A stretch of 45,918 bases of DNA from Bacteroidota bacterium (GTDB taxonomy: Bacteria; Bacteroidota; Bacteroidia; Chitinophagales; Chitinophagaceae). The first letter of the stretch is position 1. Each line of letters starts with the position of its first letter. Made by a program: the position numbers and the translations under genes. This document shows, piece after piece, positions 36,301 to 43,298 of the stretch. The DNA is taken from assembly GCA_018267625.1 (NCBI GenBank), contig JAFDYC010000090.1, positions 1-45,918 of the forward strand, in the 5' to 3' direction. The notes beneath the pieces were generated by a model. The model was given only the letters and a program-made list of their open reading frames with translations. It did no database searches and was not told where the DNA came from.

Positions 36301-36999
36301 ATGAAAAAGCTCGTTCTCAGTATCTCTTTAATTGCTCTGACAGGCTCTGTATTTGCCCAGGCGAACATTACCGATCCTCCTCAGGCGCCTCCGCCCCCAC
36401 CTGCTGCTAACCCTGCCTTACCGCCCCGGCCTCCTTTGCCTCAAGGCCCCAAGTTGAAAAGCCTGCCTCTGGGTAGCGAAATACCCAACAGCGGTTTGAT
36501 GATGCCCAGTGCCTTGGGTGATCCTATTTCACTCCAATCCGCTACAACCGAAAAGGGATTACTGGTTCTGTTTTCGGGCAATACTTGCCGGGCCGCCCTC
36601 AAGTCTCAAAGACAAATCCTGGAGCTGATGAATACAGCTAAAGCACTGGGTGTGGGCATGGCGGTGCTTAATAGCAATGAAAAAATCCGCCAAAATGGAG
36701 AAGACATGGGGCAAATGCACGCTTTCGCGGAACAATGGAAGTATTCGGCACCTTATCTCATGGACAATATGGCGATCATGGCGGATCAGTTTGGGGCCAG
36801 CAACAACCTGGAGGTATTCCTTTTCAATGCAAGCGGCAAACTGGTCTATAAAGGTGCCTTACTCGAAAACCCATTAGACCCGGATAAAAGCAAGCATTTC
36901 TTCGCCCTGAACGCCTTGAAAAATATGGTAGCCGGAAAACCCATTAAGCCGCAAGAAACCAAAAGTGTGGGATGCGAAATCCAGCGGATGCAGATGTAA
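36301..36999 (+). CDS. Exported redoxin/thioredoxin-like protein with proline-rich linker
   Basis: A 232-residue exported protein with a signal peptide (MKKLVLSISLIALTGSVFAQ). A low-complexity proline-rich linker follows (residues about 26-50), then a thioredoxin-fold domain: GLLVLFSGNTCRAA, VGMAVLNSNEKIRQ, PYLMDNMAIMADQFGASNNLEVFLFNASGKLVYKGAL, and a C-terminal ETKSVGCEIQR. This matches the redoxin family with a conserved SVGC tail. The usual CPxxC is reduced to a single Cys96 (NTCRAA), leaving C96 and C225. If these two pair, the redox chemistry differs from a CxxC thioredoxin. It is likely periplasmic. Neighbours do not indicate a partner. Confidence 0.8.
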   Translation: MKKLVLSISLIALTGSVFAQANITDPPQAPPPPPAANPALPPRPPLPQGPKLKSLPLGSEIPNSGLMMPSALGDPISLQSATTEKGLLVLFSGNTCRAALKSQRQILELMNTAKALGVGMAVLNSNEKIRQNGEDMGQMHAFAEQWKYSAPYLMDNMAIMADQFGASNNLEVFLFNASGKLVYKGALLENPLDPDKSKHFFALNALKNMVAGKPIKPQETKSVGCEIQRMQM

Positions 37000-37042
37000 T
37001 ACCGCATAGTTGTTTCTTGATGAATGGGCCCTTGGCTCACAG

Positions 37043-37085
37043 GCAGCGGTCGTCTCAGAATAGAGGTGGCCGCTGCTAATTTTTA
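37043..37085 (+). terminator. Terminator after the redoxin-like gene
   Basis: A 14-bp stem (GCAGCGGTCGTCTC with GAGGTGGCCGCTGC, three G-T pairs) with loop AGAATA, followed by TAATTTTT. The GTCTCAGAA segment is identical to the one in the 34278 terminator. Confidence 0.8.
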
Positions 37086-37313
37086 AGAAACTACAGTCCG
37101 TTCTTGTGCCGATGAGTGTGGCAATTCATTCTTCCTTTTTGGTTGTCGGCTCCGGCACTTTGATGCAGCTTCGTTGCGTCGCACCCTTCAAGGCTAGTGC
37201 TACTTTGAGCTTCTTACGACAACTACCGAACAGCGAAATCCAACTATTTGCAACAATCATGAAAACAAGCTCCGGAGCGGCTGTATTGGAAATTGAATCC
37301 AGGATTCCTGCTG

Positions 37314-37350
37314 ACAAAAAAAGCTGTCTCAGGAATCTGAGACAGCTTTT
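37314..37350. terminator. Bidirectional terminator serving the PKD-domain gene
   Basis: A 14-bp perfect stem (AAAAGCTGTCTCAG/CTGAGACAGCTTTT) with loop GAAT. On the - strand it lies 28 bp after the PKD gene stop and runs into seven Ts. The + strand side also ends in Ts. Confidence 0.9.
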
Positions 37351-37378
37351 GTACGAATCAGTATTAGCTGTAAAGCCT

Positions 37379-39184
37379 TTATTGTACGATGAGCCGGGCA
37401 ATATGAGCGGCTAAAGAACCGCTGCCGTGTACGAAATATACACCGGGTGCCAAGCCATTCAGATCGAGCTGAATGCTTCCGGTTTTTGCTTGCATCACGG
37501 TCGTTGTCCGGACCACCTGACCATTCATATTGGAGATGATGAAGGAGGCATCCTGAACCTGGGTCGCATGCCAGCTGAGGGTTACCTGGCCATGTGCGGG
37601 CACCGGACTTACGCGTAGATATTCATGTTCTGTGTTGACCGTTGTTACGCTCAAAGTACGGGGTGCAATGCTGTGCTTCGCATCGTCCACATTGAAGTCA
37701 ATACTGTTTTTGGAGGGATAGGTAGCATTGATCACGATTGGGGTAACCGGCATAGTGGAATAGTTGATCTGCTCGGGCCAGATGCTGTAGGGGCCTAGCT
37801 TTAAATTGCTAAAGCCATAGTTGCCATTGGCATCGGTGAGGGCAGTCTGAATGACGCGCATATTGGCATCCCGGAGGAATACCAGCAGGTTAGAGACAGC
37901 ACCGGAAGTGCTTCCCTTATTGGCACCCAAGGCAACATTACCCCCGATGAATCCCGGTCCTGGAGCTACAGCTCCCTGCAAGACGTAGATAAAATTGTTG
38001 AGGCTGGACAGGCCCACATGCGCTATCTGCCGGGCAGTGTTCCAATACACGCTGGAGTCTGCATAAGTGGGGATGAGTCCGGTGCCGGTTAAAGGCCCCC
38101 CTTGAGGTACGGCTTTGACCCGGTAGGAGCCAGCCATTTTATTTCCAAACGCATAGTAAGGAGCCGGTGCGCTGCCCGTAGTAACGGAATCCACTGCGCT
38201 GAGTATGTTGGTAGTCGTATCCAGCTTGATAAGGTAAACCTTGAAATAGCGTAATCCATTGCTGCTATCATAAATCACGTTGCCAGAGATAATGTTGGGA
38301 GGCGCTGGGATGCTGGCAATATTGACTGTTTTGGTGATGGAGTCCCGGCAAGTAGTTGTGGAAAGAGAGTCATTCCACTTCATGACCAGTTTCACGGCAA
38401 AGATGCCGGTGGAGGTGTAGGTATGAGAGGGGATATTGTAGCCTGTAGTGCCTGTGCCATCCCCGAATGACCAGTTGGACGAAGTGAAATAAGCACCCGA
38501 AGCAACACTGGAAGAGTTCGTAAAGCTGACCACATTCGTACTGGTAACTGTGCTGAAATTGGCGCTAAGCAGACTGCAATTCAGTGGGGGTGGTGGGAAG
38601 TACACTACGATACTCATTGTGTTGGTATCGCTACAGCCTGGAGCAGTCGAGATGAGCGTTACATTATAGGTGCCGGTGGAAGAATATGTGTGGCTGGCTG
38701 GAGTACCGGAGCCATTCGTGCCATCACCATAATACCAAGTGTAGCTGATGCCCGATGTAGCGGCCGGGTTGGTCGCTGTGAAGGTCTTGGTAGCGCCGGT
38801 GCCACTGACCGAAATTGTAGCGCCGCAGGGAGGATATGCTACCGTCACTGTTATCGCGGAACTGTCCCGGCAGATTATGCTGCTGCTGGCAGAATCCACG
38901 CTACGAACGATCAACCAGACGGTGTAACTGCCCGGCGAGGAGTAGTTATGTGCGGGCAGGCTGGTGCCTACTCCATACGAGGTAGAAGAACCATCGCCGT
39001 AATTCAGATAATAGTCTTTTATCTGGCCGGGGAAAGGGAGCCCATAGCCGGAGTTGTTCGTGAAGTTTACATGTAGCAAGTTGTTGCCGGTAGGCACCTG
39101 CGCGTATGAAAACGACGATGTACAGATAGCTTGCGACGCACCCGCAAGACCAAGCAGACTACAAAGGAGTAAAAGCCTCTTCAT
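37379..39184 (-). CDS. PKD-domain exported protein with T9SS sorting domain
   Basis: A 601-residue exported protein with signal peptide MKRLLLLCSLLGLAGASQA. Three PKD-like Ig domains follow: YYLNYGDGSSTSYG with HNYSSPGSYTVWL (about 30-110), YTWYYGDGTNGSG with HTYSSTGTYNVTL (about 118-195), and WSFGDGTGTTGYN with HTYTSTGIFAVKL (about 200-290). Residues about 295-400 hold a GNVIYD-type repeat, and 410-500 a carboxypeptidase-regulatory-like domain (VFLRDANMRVIQTALTDANGNYGF). The T9SS type A domain starts near residue 523 (LRVSPVPAHG, PGVYFVHG). It is probably a surface or matrix protein. No catalytic domain is visible. Confidence 0.9.
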   Translation of the reverse strand: MKRLLLLCSLLGLAGASQAICTSSFSYAQVPTGNNLLHVNFTNNSGYGLPFPGQIKDYYLNYGDGSSTSYGVGTSLPAHNYSSPGSYTVWLIVRSVDSASSSIICRDSSAITVTVAYPPCGATISVSGTGATKTFTATNPAATSGISYTWYYGDGTNGSGTPASHTYSSTGTYNVTLISTAPGCSDTNTMSIVVYFPPPPLNCSLLSANFSTVTSTNVVSFTNSSSVASGAYFTSSNWSFGDGTGTTGYNIPSHTYTSTGIFAVKLVMKWNDSLSTTTCRDSITKTVNIASIPAPPNIISGNVIYDSSNGLRYFKVYLIKLDTTTNILSAVDSVTTGSAPAPYYAFGNKMAGSYRVKAVPQGGPLTGTGLIPTYADSSVYWNTARQIAHVGLSSLNNFIYVLQGAVAPGPGFIGGNVALGANKGSTSGAVSNLLVFLRDANMRVIQTALTDANGNYGFSNLKLGPYSIWPEQINYSTMPVTPIVINATYPSKNSIDFNVDDAKHSIAPRTLSVTTVNTEHEYLRVSPVPAHGQVTLSWHATQVQDASFIISNMNGQVVRTTTVMQAKTGSIQLDLNGLAPGVYFVHGSGSLAAHIARLIVQ

Positions 39185-39253
39185 GAATAAAGATTGGTTG
39201 GTGGTTTAGTCATCCCTGACGTATGACCGGCTGAGTATGTTAGGATTTTAGCA

Positions 39254-39289
39254 AAAAAAATACCCCTGCAATATAGGCATTGCAGGGGT
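39254..39289 (-). terminator. Rho-independent terminator of hppD
   Basis: On the - strand the 11-bp perfect stem ACCCCTGCAAT/ATTGCAGGGGT with loop GCCTAT is followed by ATTTTTTTT. It starts 30 bp after the hppD stop. It does not share the GGCTGTCTC core. Confidence 0.92.
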
Positions 39290-39318
39290 TGATGAAACGG
39301 AGATTTGCCGCAGCAGAA

Positions 39319-40452
39319 TCAAAGATTTCCCCGCTTGGCTTGCTCGCGTTCGATGCTTTCAAACAGCGCTTTGAAGTTGCCGGCACCAAAGCTCTTGGCC
39401 CCTTTCCGCTGGATGATTTCAAAAAACAGGGTAGGGCGGTCTTCCACAGGCTTGGTGAAAATCTGAAGTAAATACCCTTCTTCATCTCGGTCCACCAAGA
39501 TGCCCAGCTCCTGTAGCGGCTTCATGTCTTCATCTATTTTACCTACTCTGCTCAACAGTTCTTCATAATAGGCATTCGGTGGTGCAGACAGAAATTCCAC
39601 TCCTCTTGCTTTCAACTCGCGAACGGTTTTGATGATATCATGTGTAGCTACGGCAATATGCTGTACGCCTTCGCCTTCGTAGAAATCCAGGTATTCTTCA
39701 ATCTGGCTCTTCTTCTTGCCTTCTGCGGGTTCGTTGATGGGAAATTTCACATAGCCGTTCCCGTTACTCATCACCTTGCTCATCAGCGCGGAATATTCCG
39801 TGTTGATTTGCTTGTCGTCGAAGCTCAGGATATTGGCAAAGCCCATTACGTCTTCATACCATTTCACCGTCTCATTCATGCGGTTCCAACCCACATTTCC
39901 TACGCAGTGGTCAATGTAAAGCAGTCCGGTGTCGGATGGTTGAAAGTCACTGCTCATAGCTTCAAATCCGGGCATGAAGGCTCCGCGGTAATCCTTTCTC
40001 TCGACAAATAGATGCACTGTTTCTCCGTAGGTGTAAATTCCAGAAACTACCACCTTGCCGTCTTTATCTTCCAGGGTCTTAGGTTCTAAATATGATTTGC
40101 CGCCTCGTTTGGTTGTTTCCTGAAATGATTTTGTGGCATCATCCACCCACAAAGCCAGGATTTTCACGCCATCGCCATGCTTGCGGATATGCTCGGAAAT
40201 CAGTGAATTGCTGTTCAGCGGGGTTGTAAGAACCAGCCGGATTTTTCCTTGCTGCACTACGTAGCTCACCCGGTCGCGGACGCCAGTCTCCGGGCCTGCA
40301 TAGGCTACATTGTGAAAGCCAAAAGCAGCTTTGTAGAAATACGCGGCCTGCTTGGCATTGCCCACATACAGCTCAATGTGATCGGTACCATTGATGGGCA
40401 GAAAGTCAGTCGCTTTGCGGGCTTCCAGCTCGCGGGCTATGGTTGCTTCCAT
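39319..40452 (-). CDS. hppD: 4-hydroxyphenylpyruvate dioxygenase
   Basis: A 377-residue non-heme Fe(II) dioxygenase that converts 4-hydroxyphenylpyruvate to homogentisate in tyrosine degradation. Two VOC-fold halves are present. The iron ligands are readable: H182 in IDHCVGNV, H265 in VQHIAVATHDI and E345 in LFFEIIQRKG. Further family segments are HIELYVGNAKQAAYFYKAAFGF near the start and EEGYLLQIFTKPVEDRPTLFFE near the end. The next gene upstream on the same strand is hmgA, the following enzyme of the pathway, 287 bp away and separated by a hairpin. A near-consensus -7 element (TACCTTTA on the - strand, 40471-40478) lies just upstream, suggesting its own promoter. Confidence 0.96.
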   Translation of the reverse strand: MEATIARELEARKATDFLPINGTDHIELYVGNAKQAAYFYKAAFGFHNVAYAGPETGVRDRVSYVVQQGKIRLVLTTPLNSNSLISEHIRKHGDGVKILALWVDDATKSFQETTKRGGKSYLEPKTLEDKDGKVVVSGIYTYGETVHLFVERKDYRGAFMPGFEAMSSDFQPSDTGLLYIDHCVGNVGWNRMNETVKWYEDVMGFANILSFDDKQINTEYSALMSKVMSNGNGYVKFPINEPAEGKKKSQIEEYLDFYEGEGVQHIAVATHDIIKTVRELKARGVEFLSAPPNAYYEELLSRVGKIDEDMKPLQELGILVDRDEEGYLLQIFTKPVEDRPTLFFEIIQRKGAKSFGAGNFKALFESIEREQAKRGNL

Positions 40453-40688
40453 GATATTCGGTTTAGCCGGTAAAGGTAACGCTTTGCGATGCCTTGCTTC
40501 TGTTGCCTGGATGGACTCTGTCTCTAACCTGATTTTTGCTTGCAGGCTTCAGTGCCATGATTCATATTTCGTTGCAGCTTGCCCTGAAAAATATGTTCAG
40601 TACCGGCTGTATCAGCAGTCAAACAGCGAGATTCAGCCAACTAAGAAATTTGATTTTAGTCAGTCATTAAATACCGGTCAAAATGGAA

Positions 40689-40715
40689 CGAGGCTGACCC
40701 AAAGAGACAGCCTCG
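40689..40715 (-). terminator. Hairpin after hmgA (probable terminator)
   Basis: On the - strand CGAGGCTG pairs with CAGCCTCG (8 bp), with an imperfect inner part (TCTCTTTGGGT), followed by TTCCATTTTG. It lies 24 bp after the hmgA stop. The arm CGAGGCTGTCTC belongs to the recurring terminator family. Confidence 0.6.
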
Positions 40716-40739
40716 AAGCAAGTTTTCAGTTTGGGCGAG

Positions 40740-41900
40740 TTATTCAATCCAGCTATGCATATACTGACTGTCTTCTACCTCCAGTGCATGTTGGGTCATC
40801 TTCAGGGGATGGAAAGTATCTACCATCACAGCCAGTTCCTTGGTCTCTGTAGCTCCGATGCTTTTTTCGACTGCTCCGGGATGTGGCCCGTGTGGGATGC
40901 CGGCAGGGTGCAAGGTTACCATCCCTCGTTCCACATGTTTGCGGCTCATAAAGTCGCCATCCACATAGTAGATCAGCTCGTCTGAGTCAATATTGCTGTG
41001 GTTGTAGGGGGCCGGGATAGACAACGGATGATAGTCGTATAAGCGGGGCACGAAAGAGCAAATCACGAAGTTGTGCCCTTCAAACTGCTGGTGGATGGGC
41101 GGGGGCAGGTGCACACGTCCGGTAATTGGCTCAAAGTCGTGAATGGAGATGATGAATGGGTAGTCGCAACCGTCCCAGCCTGCAACATCAAAAGGATGAT
41201 GGTCGTACCAGATTTTGTAAAGCAGGTTTTGCCTTTTCACGTTTATCAAAAATTCACCCTTGCGGTCAATAGTTTCCAGGTCTTGCGGGGTACGGATGTC
41301 GCGTTCGCAGTAGGGAGCGTGTTCCATAAGCTGGCCCGTGTTGGTAAGGTAACGGCGTGGGAAACGCACCGGCCCGAAGCCTTCCACGATAAAAAGCCGG
41401 TTGTCTGCCGTGTCAAACTCAATAGCATAAATGGTTCCTCTGGGCAACACGATATAGTCGCCATATCGGAAGGGTAGTTGACCATATTGGGTGCGGACGC
41501 GGCCGGTGCCTTCATGCACAAAAATCACTTCATCTGCGTCTGCATTTTTATAGAAGATATCCTCGCCCAGTCCGGCCTGAGGTGCAGCAAAGGATAGTTG
41601 ACAGTCGTTGTTGAACAGGAAAATTTTCCGGCTTTCCAGATACTCAGCGGCCGGCTTGGTTTTGAAGCCCATGAAGCTGCGGTTGCGAAGCAGGTTGTCG
41701 GTTGCGGCCTTTGGCGTAAGATCAATGGGCTCTTCGCTGCGGATGACGGTGGTAGGCGGGTGCAGGTGGTAGAGCAGGCAGTACTCGGTAGAGAAACCTT
41801 CGGTAGAGAAGAGTTGCTCAGCATACAGGCTGCCATCGGGTTTGCGGAATTGTGTGTGTCTTTTCTGTGGAATCTTTCCTAAGCTGAAATAATGCGGCAT
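40740..41900 (-). CDS. hmgA: Homogentisate 1,2-dioxygenase
   Basis: A 386-residue non-heme iron dioxygenase that opens the homogentisate ring to maleylacetoacetate. Family blocks are clear: YYLHPP-like LLYHLHPPTTVIRSE, NADADEVIFVHEGTGRVRTQYGQLPFRYGDYIVLPRGTIY, FEGFGPV-like FIVEGFGPVRFPRRYL, and NVKRQNLLYKIWYDHHPFDVAGWDGCDYPF. The metal-ligand region is HSNIDSDELIYYVDGDF together with LHPAGIPHGPHPGA. It is slightly shorter than human HGD (445 aa) but of the usual length for the bacterial branch. It stands upstream of hppD in the same direction. No maleylacetoacetate isomerase or fumarylacetoacetase gene is in the window. Confidence 0.95.
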   Translation of the reverse strand: MPHYFSLGKIPQKRHTQFRKPDGSLYAEQLFSTEGFSTEYCLLYHLHPPTTVIRSEEPIDLTPKAATDNLLRNRSFMGFKTKPAAEYLESRKIFLFNNDCQLSFAAPQAGLGEDIFYKNADADEVIFVHEGTGRVRTQYGQLPFRYGDYIVLPRGTIYAIEFDTADNRLFIVEGFGPVRFPRRYLTNTGQLMEHAPYCERDIRTPQDLETIDRKGEFLINVKRQNLLYKIWYDHHPFDVAGWDGCDYPFIISIHDFEPITGRVHLPPPIHQQFEGHNFVICSFVPRLYDYHPLSIPAPYNHSNIDSDELIYYVDGDFMSRKHVERGMVTLHPAGIPHGPHPGAVEKSIGATETKELAVMVDTFHPLKMTQHALEVEDSQYMHSWIE

Positions 41901-42021
41901 GGTGCTGCTTGGTTTTTTTACAGCCTTCCGGCTGAATGAATGTTTATGAGGCGTTGGAAATAAAGTTTTCCTGTACCGAGCACAAAAAAATCATGCTGCG
42001 GGCCGGGCAAATTTAGGAGGC

Positions 42022-42624
42022 TCAAATCCAGGAAATGATGAGCATCATCAGCAAGCCGGCCAGCAAGCCCAGCCCGATGCCGGTCATCCGGATACGGCCA
42101 GAATATCGGTTCAGGGCCTGGCGCAGCGGAGCTTCTATTTGTTCCGGCGCGTGGGCGGCAAGCTGGGTGCTGATGCTTCGTTCCAACTCATCCGGCGAGG
42201 CAATTCCTTGTGCAAAACGGCCCGCAACTTCGGGTAAGAGGCTGGCAATTTCTTCTGTCAGTGTGGCCTTGATGGTTTGCAGGATTTCATCAGAAAGAAA
42301 CAGGGCCAATGCGGGCATCTTTTCGCTGAGGCGTTGCTTGAGGAAGGTGTCAATGTGTGCTTCAATGCCCGGTAAGACGGAAGCAATAGCATCGGGGTGC
42401 CTGAGTTTTTGGCTAAGCTGTTCCATAGGGATGAGCTGAGTTATACGTTTGGCAAAGCCCGCCAGTAAAGCCTCGCGATGAGCGGGTATCAGCCCCTGCA
42501 CTTTTTGCCCGAAAAGGTGAAGGGGTTTCTCCGGGTGGAAAATCAGGAAGCTCAGGGCCGCCGCAGTGAGCCAGCCGGCCAGAGCGCCACAGAGGGGCAA
42601 CATGAAAAGTTGGGGAATGCTCAT
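42022..42624 (-). CDS. DUF445 family membrane protein
   Basis: A 200-residue protein with a TM helix at each end. The N-terminal helix LFMLPLCGALAGWLTAAALSFLIF leads to the DUF445/YheB-like motif HPEKPLHLFGQKVQGLIPAHREALLAGFA. A long helical amphipathic middle follows, and the C-terminal helix is MTGIGLGLLAGLLMMLIISWI. It is the short version of the family, comparable to Bacillus YheB-type membrane proteins. The function of DUF445 is not well established. It is followed by hmgA in the same direction after about 120 bp. Confidence 0.85.
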   Translation of the reverse strand: MSIPQLFMLPLCGALAGWLTAAALSFLIFHPEKPLHLFGQKVQGLIPAHREALLAGFAKRITQLIPMEQLSQKLRHPDAIASVLPGIEAHIDTFLKQRLSEKMPALALFLSDEILQTIKATLTEEIASLLPEVAGRFAQGIASPDELERSISTQLAAHAPEQIEAPLRQALNRYSGRIRMTGIGLGLLAGLLMMLIISWI

Positions 42625-42696
42625 AGAAAGGCCGGCAAAGTTGCAGCTTGAAGATGAGATGCAGCCTGCCGGCCTAAAGGCAAAAAGTGCCAGAGC

Positions 42697-43053
42697 TTAT
42701 TTCTTTTGATTGTCTTTTGGGCTGAGGAGCTTGAAGTAGGAAGCTTTGAAACGGTTATTGACGATTTCGCCTTGCACTTCCGCCTGACGCACGGCCACAC
42801 AAAAGCCATTATCGTCGTGTGGATGCCCGTATTCCTTTATTGAAACCCCATCCACGAAATAGGCTTTTCCATTAATGCGTACCGCCAGGTCGCAGGTTTT
42901 GCCATCCATATCAAAATTGCATTCGCCGCAGGATGTTTCGACGGTCATGAGTTTTTTGCTTGGGTCGGGTTTGGGTGCGCTGGTAGATGCTACCTGGGCA
43001 AAGCCCGTAGTGGTCAGGAGGCTCAACACAGCAGCCATGAATATTGACTTCAT
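42697..43053 (-). CDS. DUF6370 family small exported Cys protein
   Basis: A 118-residue exported protein with a signal peptide (MKSIFMAAVLSLLTTTGFAQ). The mature part has a four-Cys pattern, three of them in TSCGECNFDMDGKTCDLAV and one in DDNGFCVAVRQ. KAYFVDGVSIKEYGHPHDDNGFC follows the first block and EVQGEIVNNRFKASYF closes the domain. This matches the DUF6370 family as I know it. The clustered Cys and His residues suggest a structural disulfide pair or metal site, which is an inference. A perfect -7 element (TAGCTTTG) lies 21-28 bp upstream of the start. Confidence 0.85.
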   Translation of the reverse strand: MKSIFMAAVLSLLTTTGFAQVASTSAPKPDPSKKLMTVETSCGECNFDMDGKTCDLAVRINGKAYFVDGVSIKEYGHPHDDNGFCVAVRQAEVQGEIVNNRFKASYFKLLSPKDNQKK

Positions 43054-43074
43054 GAAGAATAATTTTTAGGATGG

Positions 43075-43082
43075 CAAAGCTA
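43075..43082 (-). promoter_or_regulatory. Candidate -7 element for the DUF6370 gene
   Basis: Read on the - strand this is TAGCTTTG, an exact TAnnTTTG match, 21-28 bp upstream of the start codon. The implied leader is about 15 nt. No -33 TTTG was found. Confidence 0.45.
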
Positions 43083-43212
43083 TTGGATGCCTATCCGGGA
43101 AGGCCTGATTAGGCTCATCGAAAAAACTGACCGAAGATTACTATTGCCTATTGAACGTGTAGGCAGCGAAATGAAGTTGCTGCAAAGCTGGCTGCGATTT
43201 ATGCATTGAAAC

Positions 43213-43240
43213 ACACCATGGCATCACACAGCGATGGTGT
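43213..43240 (-). terminator. Weak hairpin after the cyclase gene
   Basis: ACACCAT pairs with ATGGTGT across a 14-nt loop, 58 bp after the cyclase stop. The following - strand sequence has only a short T run (GTTTC), so termination activity is doubtful. Confidence 0.35.
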
Positions 43241-43298
43241 TTTCTGTACTGAAAGCACTAAGACTCCGGAATCTACAGGGCTCTTTTTTTAAGAAAAA

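Larger units (their letters stand above)
37000..37378. other. Intergenic region between convergent genes, with two hairpins
   Basis: About 380 bp with a terminator at each end (37043-37085 and 37314-37350). Short frames run through the middle on both strands, but they lack a start context or protein-like pattern. The middle is uncharacterised and could be a decayed gene. Confidence 0.4.

Noticed and set aside
37106..37414. Overlapping + and - strand frames of about 100 residues
   Set aside because: Both run through the 37314 terminator and one enters the PKD gene; composition is not protein-like.
40391..40985. + strand frames across the hppD-hmgA gap
   Set aside because: They read through the antisense of both enzymes and a terminator hairpin; no domain pattern was seen.
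41922..41935. Small dyad CAGCC/GGCTG upstream of hmgA
   Set aside because: Only a 5-bp stem without a T tract in the relevant direction; likely chance.
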